From Nageia nagi (taxonomy: Eukaryota > Pinophyta): a DNA stretch of 64,000 nucleotides. Positions 59,054 through 64,000 of this stretch are shown one piece after another. The position numbers and the translations under genes were made by a program. The stretch lies in the NCBI GenBank assembly GCA_050084985.1, contig JBITNC010000001.1:207762001-207826000 (forward strand), given 5' to 3'. Numbering within the stretch: position 1 is the first letter of the stretch; each line of letters opens with the position of its first letter. Under the pieces are notes generated by a model that searched no databases, had not been told where the DNA came from, and saw only the letters and a program-made list of their open reading frames with translations.

Positions 59054-59063
59054 AATAAAAGTG

Positions 59064-60450
59064 TGTTATTGAAAATGTAGTGAAAGGTACTAAATTTGAG
59101 TATCTACATAAATATAAACTTGTTTTTGATAAAATCCTTTTAGAATTTGATAAGTATACTATTGAATCTTCTCCACGTTCCATCAATAGATTTGTAGATA
59201 CTATTAATTCAATGGGTTCTCTTATTTCATCACAAAATAATCAAGATCAACTTATTATTCACATTACTACATTTTATGATCCATATTACATTACTAATAC
59301 CATAATTAATCAAATTGAAATTGGTAATACAAATCCTTGGTATGCATTTTTGAAATATTTTCTCAAAATAGGTATTAGTTCTCAAGATATGACTAAAATA
59401 AAATGTCATAATTTCAAATAAAATGTGCTAAATATACATTTTTGGGAGACATACTTTATAAACATGGATATTAAGGCATTATCTTGAGATTCTTAGAAGT
59501 ACCTAATAAAATTCGCCTTGCTATTTTTGAGGCCCATGATGGTACTTATGGAGCTCATTTTAGTGGAATGGCTCTTACAAAATGCTTATTAAGAATGGAA
59601 TATTTTTTTCCTACTCTTGAAAATTATTGTGTTAACTATGTTAAACATTGTATTAAATGTAAACAATTTGCAAACTTTACACACCTTCCTTCTCAATTTT
59701 CAACCTATTACTTCAATTTCATCCTTTCCTCAATGGGGTCTACATCTTATTGGCCAAATTTATCTTAATTATTCATAAGGTCATAAATTCATTATTATTG
59801 CTACTAAATATTTTATAAAATGGGTAGAGTCCATGTATCTAATTAAACTTAAAGAATCCAAAATTGTTGATTTCATTGAAATAAATATTATTTTTCATTT
59901 TAAGATTCCTTCTAAATTGATCATAGATAATGTCCTCCCTTTCAAAAATAAGGAAGTTAAAACTTTATGTGATAACTATAATATTCAATTAAAGTTTTCC
60001 AAACCTTATTATTCATAAGAAAATGAACAAGCTGAAGCATCAAACAAAATAATTATCTAAGCTCTTCAATTTTTTTTCGAAAATGCACAAAGAGATTGGC
60101 ATACAAAACTTCCCTTTGCATTATGGGTATACATAATAAGAATTTGTACACCTACAAGAGAAATCCCTTATTCATTAGTTTGTGGTGCTAAAACTTTTTT
60201 GATACTTGAACTTTAAATTCTATCACTCTGTATTTCATTACAAGAATTCATTGATGAAAATACATACAAAGAAAATAGGCTAGCCCTACTTTATCTCCTT
60301 GATGAAAGACACATAATTTCTCTTAAACACTTAAGAATTTATCAAGAAAAAATTAAAATAGCTTATAATAAATTGATACATTTCATGAATTTGAAGTTGT
60401 TTATCTTGTTTTAAAACAAAATCAACAAATCACAAGTCAACCTCATGCTG
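59064..60450 (+). pseudogene. Tat-type pol: end of RNase H and integrase
   Basis: 59080-59421 (113 open codons) reads FEYLHKYKLVFDKILLEF, YTIESSPRSINRFVDTI and MGSLI, the link from RNase H to integrase. Zinc module: AHDGTYGAHFSGMALTK (near 59540), EYFFPTLENYCVNYVKHCIKC (near 59600-59660). Core: WGLHLIG near 59735, where the first catalytic Asp of D-D-E is His; SKLIIDN near 59915 keeps the second Asp; ENEQAEASNK near 60025 keeps Glu. C-terminal pieces continue to about 60450. Stops and frameshifts break it. In order with 53757-57108. Confidence 0.87.
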
Positions 60451-61143
60451 AAAAGAAAAATTTGCACCTAATTAGATGGGATCATATATTATCATATGCA
60501 AATTTGGATTAGGAGCATAAAAATTGGAAATATTATAAGGTGTTAAAGAAATTTAAAAAATTAAATAATTCACCTTCATCCCTTCAATACTTATATAAAA
60601 ATAAAAACATCAAAATATGCCAAAATTATTTGCAATAAATATGGAAAATACAAAATATACAAATAAGTGTCTTGGACTAATTATGTATTTATCATTAATC
60701 AATTCTCATTATAGATTATATTAGAATTATAGAAAGGTTTTAAAGATTTAAAGCAAGTAGATTATGATTCCTCTTCATTTATAACTTATATTATGTCATC
60801 AATTTTATATCATTGCATTAGGAGTCAATACTTAGTTTTTTCTACTTTTTAATATCATACTATATTTTTTGGGTGCATAATAACCACAAGTCACTCATAT
60901 CCTTTCACCATATAATTTAGTTAAGTACACACTTATATTTTCTTTTCCATCACTTGTATATATGGATCATTCATCATGATAAAGACTGTTAGGTATAATC
61001 TTTTACCTTGTCCAACATGGAGCTATAGAATATCTTACACATTAAAATGGAAGATAGTCCTTACCTATTTCTCATTTTATAGCATGCCTTTTATTTTATC
61101 TCTATGTATCAATATTCTCCATCATTTATCATTGCATCCATCA
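60451..61143 (+). other. Non-coding region after integrase
   Basis: AT-rich 3' sequence of the Tat element without domain or clear LTR start. No gene. Confidence 0.5.
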
Positions 61144-61491
61144 TGTTAGAGTTATGGAATGGTATTACTTAATGTTAGTAGGAGAGAATTCTATTATGTA
61201 AATTAGTTGACTCTAATTAATAGTTAATGACCAAATATTGATTGTTAGCTACTCTAATTATTTTTATTGAAAGGACATGACTCCAAAAATTGCTGAATAT
61301 GACTGATAAGAGGAGAAATAAGGATAGAGAGGATGTGTGAGAGTTATATGTGTAGTAATCATATCATTGTAACTGATCTTATTGATTAATATTAATAATA
61401 GCTATTCTTGTAACTAAATTACTTATCTTTGCTTTCTATTCTTCTCTTCCATTTATCCATCGATTCGTAGTTATAGATAAGAACCCTATCA
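61144..61491 (+). repeat. Candidate 5' LTR of a further retrotransposon
   Basis: Starts TGTTAGAG, ends CCCTATCA, 348 bases. It has LTR-like inner features: GTAACTGATCTTATTGATTA, an AT-rich AATATTAATAATA block and a CT-rich end (TTCTATTCTTCTCTTCC). TTATTGGTCAATAG follows about ten bases later, a poor match to a tRNA-Met primer site. The partner LTR would lie beyond the window. Confidence 0.45.
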
Positions 61492-64000
61492 CTTGATTTT
61501 ATTGGTCAATAGTTCCATTACTAGAACATCTACAAATTAGAGGATTCAATGGTTGAGTGTAATGTAGAGTAATAGTTACAAGTGAGTAACTTTTCTCCCT
61601 TCACAAAAATCACTATAAAAGTGGTTCTTGAAGGAATTGAAAAACTTCAAGAAGTGGATTATTTGATAGATAGGATATGATAAGGGAAAATTAATTGATT
61701 TGATTCACAGAGATGGAAGCTATGAGGTATTTTTCTATGAATTTTTAGACATATTTCTAAAGTTGATAACCAAATAGAAATAATTTAAAACACACATTAT
61801 TATTCCATAAATCAAGTGGGATAAAGAGAACACGCTACAACTAGAATAATCAATATAATCTTAGATAGAGAAATTTTATGAGTGGGTACATAGTACCCTA
61901 GATACCTACACCACTAGATTCCTGTTACAAGATTGGGTGTCATGGAAGGTAGGCAGAGAAAGATTTTTTAGGGGGAAAAAGAAAAATATTTTTAGAAAAC
62001 CTTTCATGGATCTATAAACAATATCTAATTGAGTGACCTAGGGGTGGGGAAAAAAATATGATGAGAATGAAGATCAATTAAATTAGTATGGGGTAAGTAA
62101 AGCGTACAAGTGGAAAAAATGCAATGATTAGAAAGGGAAACTTATATAAAAAGGATAGGATTAGGAAACAAACCAAAATTTTGAAAAGAGAAAAATAAGT
62201 AGAAATGAAGAAAGAAAAGGTATCCAATTTAAACATAAGTTTGACCACACTAAGAAGATTTTATGATAATAAATTAGAAGATCAATGATGAAAGCATACA
62301 AAAAAGAAGAAGCTATAGATGGATATAGATAGGAATAGGAAATAAAGTTCATTGATAGGACCAAATTTAGAATATAACATAATGAAAGTTTAGGAATTGC
62401 TAGATAACCACATGGAAAGTGGGAAGCATACAAAGAAAGAAATGACCAAAGATAGGATTGAACCTAAATTAGTGGAAAATAAGGACATCAGTAAGAAGAT
62501 ACCAACTAATGAACTACCATCACTAATAGTAGTGGTGAACACTGAGGGAGATAGGATTATATAAGGATTCATAGTAGTAGAGAAATATGTAAAAAATTAT
62601 GATGATAACTAATATAGACCATTTGTAAGCTCACTTAAGACTCTAGAGGGAGCACTCCTCTTAAATCATTTCAATAGTATACTAGATAATGTAATTCAAC
62701 CTTTTATCAACCAATGAAATGAGATCACTGATAGGGATATTAAAGACCTAGTAACAAAGGTTAGAATAAATGAACCTATAGAAAAAAAGGCCAAAACCCA
62801 TAACACCATGAATATTAGAGAAGGGAAATATTTATTTAGCTAACTAATGCTACCTCTAAATGAATTAAGAGAGTAACAAGGGCTATTACCACCAATTTAT
62901 TAAATCAATTTGATGTCATTGAACCTATACCTCAACACCATAAATATAAGGGAAGGGGGACCTTATTTCAGCTAATTGATGCTACCTCTCAAAAAATTAA
63001 GAGAGTAATAAGGGCTATTACAACCAATTTATTAATTCTATTCTTACTTATATCCCTTACCACCCAATACCAATGAATACCACAAGAACATGGGTTATAG
63101 ATAGAATATTTGACCTTACCTAGCTTGATAATAGAAGAAGTGATAGAAATCATTGAACAACAAGTAGATGAAGTAACCTTAGAAAATATAGGGAGAGATA
63201 TAGTACCATTTACCACATAATAAATAATAGTATGACCCTTATTGACATAATTAATAAAAAAAATGGCAAACTGAATACCTATTCTTCCATAAATTCTCTT
63301 TGCCCCTTACACCACTAGATAAGCTAGAAGTTTAAAGAAGTTTTATTACTCCCTTTAAGAGGCCCAAAGCCTAAGGAAAATACTCAATTCCCATTATAGA
63401 GGAAATATAAAAACCTCCATTTAAGGATATATTTGAAGTTATAAGTGAAAACTATTTTGATATACAACTGTAAAGGGACCAACCTAGGACATCCAATTGA
63501 CATTATTGATAGATGATACCAAACCCTCAATCTAAGAGATAATGAGAAAATAACCCTAAACCCTAATAATATAGGAAATAGTAAATGGATAGTTATAATA
63601 CATTATGTATCTTCCAAAAAGATACCCATGATGCGAAGGAGTACTTAGTTATACTAGAAAATGATTGGACAAGGTGATATGTTACACATGAGGGTACATT
63701 TATCATCAAATTTACAACCATATTATATGATGAAGTACTAAAATGGTATATGAAATTTACATATATTCCTCAAGAATGAACAACAAAAATATGAATGATA
63801 TTAAATAGCTTTCAAAATCAAATACCATTTTCTATAATTTGGATTAGAAAGTGTAAGCAAAATGCATGATCTAGTCATGGGATCTAGGCAAATAGTATAA
63901 TAATATGAAAAAAGGTTTAAAGTAACTCAAAGGAGACTTCAAGAACCAATGAAAAAATAGAAAGTCAAATAATTCATTTTTGGGCTATGACCAAAATTCA
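61492..64000 (+). pseudogene. 5' part of a decayed retrotransposon, gag-like near the end
   Basis: Mostly AT- and AGA-rich sequence without a clear domain. Near 63625-63780 the plus strand reads DTHDAKEYLVILENDW, TFIIKFTTILYDEVLKWYM, resembling the gag pattern in which a hydrophobic helix ends in A-x2-WY. A ~133-bp duplication lies at 62800-63041. Sense frames are broken by stops. Assigned from position after the LTR candidate and the weak gag match; it runs off the right edge. Confidence 0.4.
62800..63041 (+). repeat. ~133-bp tandem duplication
   Basis: Two copies of ACACCATAAATATAAGGGAA, TTATTTCAGCTAATTGATGC, TACCTCT, AATTAAGAGAGTAATAAGGG and CTATTACAACCAATTTATTA, starting near 62801 and 62934. 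Divergence is moderate. Confidence 0.85.

Noticed and set aside
62161-62572. Hydrophobic minus-strand frames that look like membrane proteins
   Set aside because: They are the complement of AGA/GAA-rich plus-strand sequence, which gives Leu/Phe/Ser-rich translations by composition.

Overview
This is a nuclear window from a land plant, most likely a seed plant with a large genome (a gymnosperm would fit, but the sequence alone cannot prove it). The clues are one intact spliced plant gene with kilobase introns, surrounded by layers of decayed Ty3/gypsy retrotransposons of plant type (chromovirus-like and Tat/Ogre-like, the latter with a second RNase H), a CACTA transposase relic and a Mutator-like element. 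Coding relics are AT-rich and full of TAA/TAG stops, as expected of old, silenced repeats. I see no tRNA, rRNA, CRISPR array or bacterial-type operon.

Layout. 1-9123: a minus-strand Ty3/gypsy element cut into pieces: RT/RNase H at 1-1075, an LTR-like insertion at about 1090-2150, protease and zinc knuckle at 2151-2895, a transposon with ~205-bp terminal inverted repeats at 2896-5727, gag at 5734-6600, then a primer-binding-like site and LTR. 9124-15440: a second minus-strand unit with a broken ancestral reading frame of about 1011 codons (9124-12159) that I cannot place in a known family, preceded by a 3-kb leader holding five degenerate ~350-bp tandem repeats. 15440-25450: the one host gene, a clathrin-assembly (AP180/CALM, ANTH-domain) gene on the plus strand. 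Twelve exons are visible and join in frame into 485 residues; the exon(s) for the first ~88 residues are not in the window, so they lie more than 16 kb upstream or are lost. 25450-29270: a chromodomain remnant and unassigned sequence.

29270-32345: a minus-strand Tat-type pol (RT, two RNase H regions, integrase). 32440-47250: a plus-strand Tat-type element (gag, protease, RT, RNase H, integrase, 3' LTR) whose gag is split by a complete 6.2-kb nested LTR retrotransposon (33330-39529) with 5-bp target duplications; the nested copy has no pol and its LTR begins with the same bases as its host's LTR. 47260-48500: minus-strand CACTA TNP2 relic. 49560-53260: a mosaic satellite-like array of ~135-bp and ~110-bp units. 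53757-60450: another plus-strand Tat-type pol, split by a ~1.9-kb insertion (57119-59053) carrying about 15 copies of a ~59-bp repeat. 61144-64000: a candidate 5' LTR and the beginning of one more retrotransposon, leaving the window.

Only the clathrin-assembly gene looks functional. The most unusual items are the unassigned ~1011-codon frame with its repeat-rich leader, the long-inverted-repeat element with unknown cargo, the pol-less element nested in its own relative, and the missing first exon of the host gene, which implies a very large transposon-filled first intron if the gene is intact.
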